Below are positions 7,956 through 15,108 of a stretch of 44,092 nt of DNA, piece by piece. The notes beneath the pieces were generated by a model that made no database searches, was not told the origin of the DNA, and was given only the letters and a program-made list of their open reading frames with translations. Positions within the stretch are counted from its first letter, which is position 1, and each line of letters opens with the position of its first letter. A program made the translations under genes and the position numbers. Source of the DNA: Nostoc sp. CHAB 5824 (GTDB lineage Bacteria; Cyanobacteriota; Cyanobacteriia; Cyanobacteriales; Nostocaceae); NCBI RefSeq assembly GCF_020829665.1, contig NZ_JAIVFT010000035.1, positions 1-44,092 of the forward strand, given 5' to 3'.

Positions 7956-8870
7956 TTATTGAGCATTTTGTTTGTTGACAGGAGTACGAACAATATACTG
8001 ATTGGCAGGTAAATTAATAGCAATTGGTTCTATCTTTCCTTGGAAAACTAAAGTTTGATAAACTAAAGCTGTAATCTCTGCTCTAGTTGCAGGTTTACTT
8101 GGATTAAGAACTTTAAGATTTGGATAGTTGACCACTATATTTGCTTTAGTTGCGGTTGCTACATCTCCAACTGCATATTGCGGAATATTATTGGCATCTG
8201 CGTAAGTGTTAGTAATAATAAATGACGCAGGGCGGTTAAGATTTACAGCATTAGCTGCTACGGCTGGGGTTTTTGATATTAATAAAGGCTGCATTAAAGT
8301 ACTAAATCCAATCGGCATCAAAATACGCCTTTTTACAGGTTTTTGTGCGGTTTTTTGAGGAACTACTCTCTGCATGACTGTGGGTACAGTAATTGCTGAT
8401 GTACCAGTAGTTAGATTTAGACCTTTGTTTAAAGCAACTATAGCCTCAACCTTAGAAACCGATTGATTGGGACGAAAGTATCCACCAGCATAACCCGTCA
8501 TAAATCCTTGTTGATATGCTTCTTCAATGGGACGAGTAGCCCAATAGTTTGTAGGAATATCTTTATATACAGCACCACTTTGTATCTGGCGAGTTGGTGG
8601 TTGGTCAAAAGCTTTACGAATAATTGCTGCAAACTCATCTCGGTCTACTGGCTGTTCTGGTCGAAATGTACCATCAGGATATCCAGTTACAATATTTCTT
8701 GCAGCCAAACCTCGAATAAATGGCTGTGCCCAGTAATTAGGTTGAACATCACTAAAGGTAGTTGTAGGGGAAGATTGAGCATAGGTATCCAATGCTCCAA
8801 CTGCTAGTACTGTTAAATTTAAAGTTAGTAAAGATATGCCTGCTGACACTAACTTAGTTAACTGTGTCAT
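7956..8870 (-). CDS. Exported S-layer-homology (SLH) domain protein
   Basis: This 304-residue protein has a signal peptide (residues about 1-32, ending near DTYAQS) and then two clear SLH motifs. The first begins FSDVQPNYWAQPFIRGLAAR and includes GYPDGTFRPEQPVDRDEFAA. The second includes YKDIPTNYWATRPIEEAYQQ and GGYFRPNQSVSKVEAI. SLH motifs bind cell-wall polymers and anchor proteins at the surface. A less conserved region after residue 230, including KPATRAEITALVYQTL, looks like a third partial SLH repeat. Unlike the long cyanobacterial SLH-porins it has no beta-barrel part, so it is probably a wall-bound or periplasmic protein. Confidence 0.9.
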   Translation of the reverse strand: MTQLTKLVSAGISLLTLNLTVLAVGALDTYAQSSPTTTFSDVQPNYWAQPFIRGLAARNIVTGYPDGTFRPEQPVDRDEFAAIIRKAFDQPPTRQIQSGAVYKDIPTNYWATRPIEEAYQQGFMTGYAGGYFRPNQSVSKVEAIVALNKGLNLTTGTSAITVPTVMQRVVPQKTAQKPVKRRILMPIGFSTLMQPLLISKTPAVAANAVNLNRPASFIITNTYADANNIPQYAVGDVATATKANIVVNYPNLKVLNPSKPATRAEITALVYQTLVFQGKIEPIAINLPANQYIVRTPVNKQNAQ

Positions 8871-9545
8871 GATCCATGCCCCTTATTTTTTCAATTATTC
8901 ATTGTTTCTAATAATTCAATAGTTATTAACAAATAGTGGAGATTCGGTGGAGAAATTTCTCCCACAGCTTAAAATATTACTAAAGACTGACTATACTTAT
9001 TACTTTAGGTATAGATAACGCAACAATGAAAATATCAAAAACGTCAATGTTTTAGTAACAGCTTATGTTAATAGAAAAATTTTAAATCTAAGTATTGAAG
9101 AAGAATTCAGAAGTCAGAATTCAGGAGTCAGAATGAATCAGTGGGAGATTCAGACGCTCGCGGACTCGCTAACGCTCCGCTATCCACCAGTCGCACAAAA
9201 TTCATTCTGTTAGCGGTAGCGGGGCGTTTAGCCCATTCTGGCTCCTGACTCCTGAATTCTATTTCGATAAAATCTAAAGCTTGCTTTCGAGAAGAAAAAT
9301 ATAGCGGAGTTCTCCACGGCTTTTCCACTATTTAGATTTAATCTAAATCTCAAACGATAAATTAATGAAATTTTCCTTATATAACCTTTTTTACTACCTT
9401 AAGTAGCAAATATTTTATTATGTAACAATTTTATAGACGAAGATTAAGTGTTAATTGAATATGAGATACATCTTTCAAAAAATCTTTCTTTGGGTAGTAG
9501 AGTTATTGTCTAAAAACGCAAGATGGTTAGCGGTAGGAGGGTAGA
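8871..9545. other. Repeat-rich spacer, no supported gene
   Basis: The 675 bp between the SLH gene and the next plus-strand gene hold two tandem 14-mers (9102-9129), a foldback element (9116-9260) and otherwise AT-rich sequence. A 66-codon frame on the minus strand (9128-9328) is made largely of repeat sequence, so I do not call it a gene. The SLH gene promoter should lie at the left end and that of the DUF389-derived gene at the right. Confidence 0.6.
9116..9260. repeat. Foldback (inverted-repeat) element
   Basis: The left arm AGAATTCAGGAGTCAGAATG (9116-9135) is the inverse complement of the right arm (9234-9260) apart from a 7-nt insertion. The arms enclose about 100 bp of GC-rich sequence made of other short repeats. 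A 19-mer from the right arm (ATTCTGGCTCCTGACTCCT, 9235-9253) recurs exactly at 43783-43801. The structure resembles a tiny non-autonomous element. Confidence 0.65.
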
Positions 9546-9971
9546 ATGCGTCAAATTATTATCCAAGTACCACGGGGAAATGGAAAAGCTGTCATCGCAT
9601 TGGCAGGTTTGCTGACTTGGCAGTTTTCTCATTCTCCCAATTTACAACGCTCTAGCCTTGCCCAACGTGCCAACGCCCAAGTTCAGAAAACTGTGGAGCA
9701 AGTTGGTTTAGCAAAATTAGTCGAGTCGAATGGGCGCTTTACACGATCGAACATTCAAGGGCAGGATACCCTACTATCTGTTGTTTATGTGCAGCGTCAA
9801 CCGGGAGTTACAGCGTCTAGTGAAGAAATTCGCGTAGGCGCAGCCCGCCGTAGGCATCGCCTCACCCAATCAATTCAATCCCAATTATTAAAACAGGACT
9901 TAAATGTGACACCTCTAGTTGATGTCAACGTGCTAGAAACACCTGCTAGTAAACAACAAGACCATTTATGA
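9546..9971 (+). CDS. Short DUF389-derived protein, probably internally deleted
   Basis: The 141-residue product starts MRQIIIQVPRGNGKAVIALA. The first 14 residues match the typical start of DUF389 (TIGR00341) membrane proteins. The sequence then passes straight to one hydrophobic segment and a polar tail that includes LAQRANAQVQKTVEQVG. I read this as the N-terminal tip of a DUF389 protein joined to its C-terminal tail with most of the membrane core lost; this is inference. A 29-nt repeat (9832-9860) adds about nine codons (VGAARRRHR) to the tail. A good Shine-Dalgarno (TAGGAGGG) precedes the ATG. The stop overlaps the channel gene start as ATGA, so the frame may be kept for translational coupling. 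Confidence 0.6.
   Translation: MRQIIIQVPRGNGKAVIALAGLLTWQFSHSPNLQRSSLAQRANAQVQKTVEQVGLAKLVESNGRFTRSNIQGQDTLLSVVYVQRQPGVTASSEEIRVGAARRRHRLTQSIQSQLLKQDLNVTPLVDVNVLETPASKQQDHL
9832..9860 (+). repeat. 29-nt dispersed repeat, copy B, inside the DUF389-derived gene
   Basis: It begins GCGTAGGCG and ends AGGCATCGC. Removing 27 nt joins EEIR directly to LTQ, so the copy adds exactly nine codons (VGAARRRHR). It belongs to the same family as the copies at 6334 and 15583. Confidence 0.8.
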
Positions 9972-10783
9972 GTAGTTCAAAGCTTTCAGAAAAACAAACC
10001 CTAGAAAGAGAACGTAATGAAGTCTTGCAGCAGTTGGAAGATTGGCTAGAAATTCCAATGCTGGTGCTGGGCTTTGTATGGCTAGCACTATTCATCATCG
10101 AGATCATCTGGGGGCTAAATCCTTTACTGGAAGCCTTTAGCATGACTATTTGGATTATTTTTATATTAGATTTTCTACTTAAACTAGCGATCGCTCCTCA
10201 TAAAATTTCCTATATCAAGAGCAACTGGCTAACAGCTATTTCTTTGGTGTTACCAGCATTGCGTACTTTTCGGATTATACGAGTCATCCGCGTACTACGA
10301 ACAGCACGGGCTGTGCGAGGTTTACAGTTGTTGCGAGTTATGACTCGTGCTAACCGAGGAATGCGGGTTTTAGCAGCAAGTATTAGCCGTAGAGGATTTG
10401 GTTATGTTGTGGCATTAACAATGATTGTTACTTTAATAGGAGCAGCCGGGATGTATGCGTTTGAAAACGAAGTTCCTGTGGAATCAGGGTTGCATAATTA
10501 CGGCACTGCTTTATGGTGGACAGCAATGCTTATAACAACAATGGGTTCTGAGTATTGGCCCAAAACGCCTGAAGGACGGGTGCTTTGTTTTCTCTTAGCA
10601 TTATATGCATTTGCCGTGTTTGGCTACGTTACTGCAACTCTAGCGACGTTTTTTATTGATCGTGATGCCGATGATGATGAAGCAGAGTTAGCTGGAGCAA
10701 AATCGATTCAAATGCTTCAGAGTGAAATCGCAGCATTACGGGAGGAAATTCAAGAATTATTGCATCAGAATTCAGAACGTTGA
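9968..10783 (+). CDS. Voltage-sensor ion channel with atypical selectivity filter
   Basis: This 271-residue membrane protein has the plan of a 6-TM voltage-gated channel subunit. S1 is near residues 30-50 and S2-S3 near 58-100. S4 carries arginines at 99, 102, 105, 108, 111 and 114, the regular every-third-residue voltage-sensor ladder. The pore segment is near 178-200 and S6 near 205-230. The tail (about 240-268) has a heptad-like pattern that could tetramerise. The filter region reads TTMGSEYW (190-197) rather than the potassium-channel TVGYG, so ion selectivity is uncertain. Its ATG overlaps the preceding stop (ATGA). The mscS-like gene follows after 32 bp, which suggests a shared role in osmotic or electrical stress. 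Confidence 0.9.
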   Translation: MSSSKLSEKQTLERERNEVLQQLEDWLEIPMLVLGFVWLALFIIEIIWGLNPLLEAFSMTIWIIFILDFLLKLAIAPHKISYIKSNWLTAISLVLPALRTFRIIRVIRVLRTARAVRGLQLLRVMTRANRGMRVLAASISRRGFGYVVALTMIVTLIGAAGMYAFENEVPVESGLHNYGTALWWTAMLITTMGSEYWPKTPEGRVLCFLLALYAFAVFGYVTATLATFFIDRDADDDEAELAGAKSIQMLQSEIAALREEIQELLHQNSER

Positions 10784-10815
10784 CGTTAGCAAAGATTAAT
10801 TAGTCAGGAAACTAC

Positions 10816-11823
10816 ATGAATGCAGAAATATCCATAGCTTGGAATAAGGTTCAAGGCATGATCAATGGGTTCATAGCTTTGCTACCAAATATTGTCTTAG
10901 CATTGATTGTCTTCATACTCTTTTTGTTTGTTGCTAGCATACTTAAGGCAATGGTCAAGCGGCTAACTCGCAACCGTCGCCACGCTCGAAATCTGGGACT
11001 AGTGCTGGGAAGGTTAGCGCAGGGAGTGACAATTTTGATTGGGTTGTTTATCGCCCTTTCTATTGTGATTCCTACATTTAAAGCTGGTGATTTGATACAA
11101 CTATTGGGAATAAGCGGTGTTGCAATTGGTTTTGCCTTCCGCGATATTTTGCAAAACTTCTTAGCTGGGATTTTAATTCTGCTGACTGAACCTTTCCGAA
11201 TTGACGATCAAATTGTTTTTAAAGACTTTGAAGGAACGGTCGAAAATATCCAAACAAGAGCGACAACAATCAGAACCTACGACGGGCGGCGGATTGTGAT
11301 TCCTAATTCTGAACTGTTTACTAATTCTGTCACTGTTAACACTGCTTTTGATAACCGCCGATTAGAGTACGATGTCGGCATTGGCTACGGGGACGACGTT
11401 GACCAAGCCAAGCAGTTGATGCTAGACGCAATGCACAGTGTAGACGAGGTTTTAAGAGATCCGGCTCCTGATGTACTGGTAATGGAACTAGCTGAAAGCA
11501 CTGTTAACATCCGTGTGCGCTGGTGGATTCATCCACCACGACGGATAGACGATCTGCGATCGCGCGACAAAGTGATTACTGCAATTAAGAAAACGCTTGT
11601 TGCCAACGGCATTGATTTACCCTACCCAACACAACAAATTCTGTTTCACGACCAGACAGAAGAGACAGATGGAAACCGTTCCCGTCAGCGTGAAGGTTGG
11701 CCATCTGGTAAAGGTGAAGTACCGAAGCCTCGCTGCATCAGTGATTCACTTCTTTTACTTGCTCAAGCACGCTCCTCACAAAATAACAACGGTAAAGTAG
11801 ATTCTCAAACCAACGAACAATGA
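10816..11823 (+). CDS. MscS-family mechanosensitive channel
   Basis: The 335-residue protein has an N-terminal membrane segment (about 22-45) and a second near 70-92. The pore-lining helix and its end include GISGVAIGFAFRDILQNFLA, the hallmark MscS region. The beta domain follows with EPFRIDDQIVFKDFEGTVEN and RRIVIPNSELFTNSV. The C-terminal alpha/beta domain runs to about residue 280, and a polar, low-conservation tail follows. MscS channels open under membrane tension and release solutes on hypo-osmotic shock. The gene lies 32 bp after the voltage-sensor channel, and its stop overlaps the start of a 53-codon DUF2254-like frame. Several genes in a row here deal with membrane stress. Confidence 0.95.
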   Translation: MNAEISIAWNKVQGMINGFIALLPNIVLALIVFILFLFVASILKAMVKRLTRNRRHARNLGLVLGRLAQGVTILIGLFIALSIVIPTFKAGDLIQLLGISGVAIGFAFRDILQNFLAGILILLTEPFRIDDQIVFKDFEGTVENIQTRATTIRTYDGRRIVIPNSELFTNSVTVNTAFDNRRLEYDVGIGYGDDVDQAKQLMLDAMHSVDEVLRDPAPDVLVMELAESTVNIRVRWWIHPPRRIDDLRSRDKVITAIKKTLVANGIDLPYPTQQILFHDQTEETDGNRSRQREGWPSGKGEVPKPRCISDSLLLLAQARSSQNNNGKVDSQTNEQ

Positions 11824-11981
11824 GAAATGTCAAGATCAGCAAACTGTGGGATCATCTCCACTCAAGTTACTGGTTCATACCGGCAGTTATGGCAGTAGTA
11901 GCTACTGCTTTAGCTTTCACAATGCTTAATCTTGACCTTAAAAATTTAAATAATTATGACAATAATAAGGATTGGGATTAA
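11820..11981 (+). pseudogene. DUF2254 N-terminal fragment, 53 codons
   Basis: A short frame starts at an ATG that overlaps the MscS stop codon (ATGA). It reads MRNVKISKLWDHLHSSYWFI and continues with a hydrophobic helix (PAVMAVVATALAFTML). This is the typical start of DUF2254 membrane proteins, which are normally around 400 residues. The frame ends after a short Asn/Asp-rich stretch (NNYDNNKDWD). It is therefore either a remnant whose 3' part was deleted or a small single-helix protein kept after truncation. The ATGA overlap would let ribosomes continue into it from MscS. The DUF2254 identity rests on the N-terminal match only. Confidence 0.6.
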
Positions 11982-12024
11982 TCAGAAGAATGGCGTTTTA
12001 AATTAATATTTTGAGGTAATAATT

Positions 12025-12624
12025 ATGAAAAACCTAAATTGGAAAGGTTATCGAATTATCGCATGGATAGGACAGGCTCTACTAACAATTTTTGTCATAG
12101 CCGCAGCAGTTCAAGGTAAATGGTCGAATGCCTTGGGTCTTGCATTATTTCTTGTTATATCCTTTGTGTTTGTCATCCGAGATGATAAATTACCCACTTT
12201 ATTTGATTTTTTGTTTGTCTTGGCTGCATTGCTCAATGCTACTGGTTGGGTATGGGATTTATTTGGTATGCCAGGCCCCTATGACGAAATTGTTCATGCT
12301 TATACGACTTCTGCAATTACCCTAGCACTTAGTTTTTTAGTCTATGGTTCAATGTTGAATATATTTCGGAATCATACACTTTTGTATTTAGTGACAATTA
12401 CTAGTTTTGGAATTGCCATTGGTGCTTTGTGGGAAGTCACGGAATGGTCTGCTGGTAAAATCCTCAGCACTAAAGTAATTGAAAGCTTGGATGACACCAT
12501 TATTGATTTAGTCATGGACACTCTCGGTGCTGGATTAGCAGCTTTAATTAGCCTTTGGGCGTTGCGAAATTGGACAAATCGTAATGCAGAGACCAATCAT
12601 TCGGAAACTGAGACATACATGTAA
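12025..12624 (+). CDS. DUF2238/YjdF-like integral membrane protein
   Basis: This 199-residue protein has about five or six hydrophobic helices. Conserved polar residues sit near helix ends: GPYDEIVHAYTTSAIT, GALWEVTEWSAGKI and DTIIDLVMDTLGAGLAAL. This Asp/His, Trp-Glu and DTxxDLxxDxxG pattern is what I recall of the DUF2238 (YjdF) family, whose function is not known; the acidic and histidine residues could line a metal or proton site. GAGGT about 10 nt upstream supports the start. The gene lies 43 bp after the DUF2254 fragment and 30 bp before the HtrA protease, so it probably belongs to one transcription unit. Confidence 0.7.
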   Translation: MKNLNWKGYRIIAWIGQALLTIFVIAAAVQGKWSNALGLALFLVISFVFVIRDDKLPTLFDFLFVLAALLNATGWVWDLFGMPGPYDEIVHAYTTSAITLALSFLVYGSMLNIFRNHTLLYLVTITSFGIAIGALWEVTEWSAGKILSTKVIESLDDTIIDLVMDTLGAGLAALISLWALRNWTNRNAETNHSETETYM

Positions 12625-12654
12625 ATTACATAATATTTAATACTGGAAAGAACT

Positions 12655-13878
12655 ATGAAGACATCAAAAAATTATTTTTTGGCTCGGAAACTAACAACTC
12701 ATCTGCTGCTACCTGTTATCGGCATAACGGCAGGCTTTTTGAGTAGCTGTTCAACAGATTTTTCTGGAAAAGTTCGTCCTTCAATTCTTTCTTCTCCGAC
12801 AGTTAATGAGCCACAAAATCAAAGTTCGCGCCCTTTGACACCAACTGCTGAGGACAATAATTTTGTAGTTGAAGTTGTGGAAAAAGTAGAACCAGCTGTA
12901 GTTCAAATTAATACATCCCGAACTATCAGAAGTGAAGTACCACAGTTACCTGATGCATTCAATGATCCATTCTTTAGACGCTTTTTTGGTGAAGCTTTAC
13001 CAACACAGCCTCAAGAGCGAGTGGTGCGTGGTCTAGGCTCTGGTTTTATCATCGATCCCAATGGGCGAATTCTCACTAATGCTCACGTTGTCAACGATGC
13101 GGATACAGTAACGGTATCATTTTCTGACGGTCGTACTGTTGAAGGTAAAGTGCTGGGGAAAGACTCTGTGAGTGATGTCGCAGTTGTGCAAATTCCTGGT
13201 AACAACTTGCCAACAGTAGAAATCGCAAATTCCGATTTTATAAAACCAGGACAGTGGGCAGTTGCGATCGGTAATCCTTTAGGTTTACAACAAACGGTAA
13301 CAGTAGGTGTTATAAGTGCGATCAATCGCTCCTTAAATCTTTCCACTAGACCTAGTAGTTATATTCAAACCGACGCAGCAATTAACCCCGGAAATTCAGG
13401 TGGGCCACTCTTAAATGCTCGCGGTCAAGTCATAGGCGTTAACACTGCAATTATCCAAGGTGCTGAAGGTATCGGCTTTGCCATTCCTATCGATACAGCT
13501 CAACGAATTGCTCAGCAATTAATTACTCAAGGCAAAGTTGAATATCCTTACTTAGGTCTTCAAATGCTGACACTAACACCTGAAGTGAAGCAAAGAATCA
13601 ACAATTATCCAAATAGTAGCGTCCGCATTTTAGCAGACCAAGGAATTCTTATTGTTCGCGTTGTCCCTAATTCTCCTGCTGCCAGAATCGGACTGCGCCC
13701 AGGAGATGTTATTCAAACAATCAACAATCAACCCGTTACCACATCTGAAGGAGTTCAGCAGATTCTCGAAAAGAACGGCTTAAATAACTTACAAATCCAA
13801 GTCCTACGCAATGCACAAAACTTACAATTCACAGTACAGCCTGAACCACTGCCATCCCCAAATAATATCCAGTCATAA
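12655..13878 (+). CDS. HtrA/Deg-type serine protease, predicted lipoprotein
   Basis: This 407-residue protease has an N-terminal hydrophobic segment ending in a lipobox (FLSSC, Cys32), so it is probably lipid-anchored on the outer face of the membrane. The catalytic triad is visible: His144 in TNAHVV, Asp174 in SDVAVV and Ser248 in GNSGGPL. One PDZ domain (about 305-395) includes IVRVVPNSPAARIGLRPGDV. This is the HhoA/HhoB/HtrA layout of cyanobacteria, which degrade or refold damaged exported and thylakoid-lumen proteins; I cannot say which paralogue it is. It closes the membrane-stress cluster and is followed by a strong terminator. Confidence 0.95.
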   Translation: MKTSKNYFLARKLTTHLLLPVIGITAGFLSSCSTDFSGKVRPSILSSPTVNEPQNQSSRPLTPTAEDNNFVVEVVEKVEPAVVQINTSRTIRSEVPQLPDAFNDPFFRRFFGEALPTQPQERVVRGLGSGFIIDPNGRILTNAHVVNDADTVTVSFSDGRTVEGKVLGKDSVSDVAVVQIPGNNLPTVEIANSDFIKPGQWAVAIGNPLGLQQTVTVGVISAINRSLNLSTRPSSYIQTDAAINPGNSGGPLLNARGQVIGVNTAIIQGAEGIGFAIPIDTAQRIAQQLITQGKVEYPYLGLQMLTLTPEVKQRINNYPNSSVRILADQGILIVRVVPNSPAARIGLRPGDVIQTINNQPVTTSEGVQQILEKNGLNNLQIQVLRNAQNLQFTVQPEPLPSPNNIQS

Positions 13879-13882
13879 GTTT

Positions 13883-13911
13883 GTCAGGTAGGTAATGCCT
13901 ACCTGACTTTT
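13883..13911 (+). terminator. Rho-independent terminator after the HtrA gene
   Basis: A perfect 10-bp stem, GTCAGGTAGG/CCTACCTGAC (13883-13892 with 13898-13907), has a 5-nt loop and is followed by TTTT and then further T-rich sequence. It lies right after the htrA-type stop and just before the end of the convergent AI-2E gene, so it mainly terminates plus-strand transcription. Confidence 0.88.
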
Positions 13912-15008
13912 CAAATTTTTTCAACAGATGATTCAGACTTGCCACTTACCACAGCTAATACTTCTTGTTCTTGATTATCTTTTTTATTTTCTTGCCAGTT
14001 GTTGAGTACATCCTCGATTAAAACTTCTTTTATCCATGTTTGAAACACAATTACTAATGGAACAGCGAGAAATACACCCAAAAATCCGAAAAAGCTGCCA
14101 AAAAACACCACCGCTACCAAAGTAACTGCTGGCAGTAGAGATGCTTGGTTTTTCATCACTAAAGGCACTATAACTAGACTTTCAACCTGCTGAATTCCAA
14201 AGTACAAAGCTATAACAGCGGCGATTTTCCAAGGTTCTTCATTTAATGCTAGCAGTGTAGGCGGAATCACACTCAAGGTTGGTCCAACATTTGGGATAAA
14301 TTCTAATAATCCTGCCAAAATAGCATTAACTAATGGCAATGGTATTCCCAAAATCAACAGTCCAATATAGCTCAATGTAGCAATGACAAGCATAGTAAGG
14401 AGCGTGCCTTTTATCCAGCCAGTCAACGAAACTGCACACTTATTTAGAATGTCATCAACTCGCTGACGATAAAAAGCAGGAAATAACATTATAAATCCCT
14501 GCCGATAGGGCGAGGGATTGGCTAATAACATGATGGTAAGAGCTACAAAAAGCAGCAAACCTAAAACAATAGAAAGCGAGCTACTGACCAAGCTAAAAAA
14601 GTTATTTATTAACTGATTTAACCAATCTTGTAAACCTTGAGTCAGATACCTAAGCCCCCGAATATTTTCTAATAGTTGCTCGGGAATTACATTTTGTAAC
14701 CAATTATTCCACGATCGCAACCGTTCTAGTCCTATAGGCATAATATTACCAAATTGTTGCAATTGGTCAACAAGACGCGGCACAATCAGTGCAAAAAAAC
14801 CGACCAAAACGACCAATAAGAGAATAACTGATATGGCAACTGCAATGCCTCGCTTAATGCGAAACCTTTGAAAAAAACTCACTAGTTGATTTAGGACTGT
14901 AGCTAAAACTACTGCTGCAAATACCACTAAAAGTATTTGTCGAATTTGCCATAAAATATAAAGAGATATAACAAGAGCGAGAAATCCGATCAATTGTCCT
15001 AAGCGCAC
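13911..15008 (-). CDS. AI-2E/PerM family membrane permease
   Basis: The 365-residue protein has the family layout: N-terminal helices (LIGFLALVISLYILWQI and a second near 30-45), an amphipathic central region, and a C-terminal helix bundle with LLILGIPLPLVNAILAGLLE followed by FIPNVGPTLSVIPP, the most conserved block. AI-2E permeases include autoinducer-2 exporters and Na+/H+ antiporters; the substrate here is unknown. The start is a GTG: it sits 6 nt after a perfect GGAGG (15015-15019 on the minus strand) and no better ATG fits. The tail after residue 335 is polar. It is convergent with htrA and shares the spacer hairpin. Confidence 0.9.
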   Translation of the reverse strand: MRLGQLIGFLALVISLYILWQIRQILLVVFAAVVLATVLNQLVSFFQRFRIKRGIAVAISVILLLVVLVGFFALIVPRLVDQLQQFGNIMPIGLERLRSWNNWLQNVIPEQLLENIRGLRYLTQGLQDWLNQLINNFFSLVSSSLSIVLGLLLFVALTIMLLANPSPYRQGFIMLFPAFYRQRVDDILNKCAVSLTGWIKGTLLTMLVIATLSYIGLLILGIPLPLVNAILAGLLEFIPNVGPTLSVIPPTLLALNEEPWKIAAVIALYFGIQQVESLVIVPLVMKNQASLLPAVTLVAVVFFGSFFGFLGVFLAVPLVIVFQTWIKEVLIEDVLNNWQENKKDNQEQEVLAVVSGKSESSVEKI

Positions 15009-15108
15009 AATTCACCTCCAAAATTTTGCTATTTATAATCTAAAAAGTTTTGCAGGTTTATTCATATATTTGGTTATTTTTATTTATTAAAGCGATGTTT
15101 ATAACTAG

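Noticed and set aside
9128..9328. 66-codon minus-strand frame in the 8.9-9.5 kb spacer
   Set aside because: Composed mostly of foldback and repeat sequence; no domain features.
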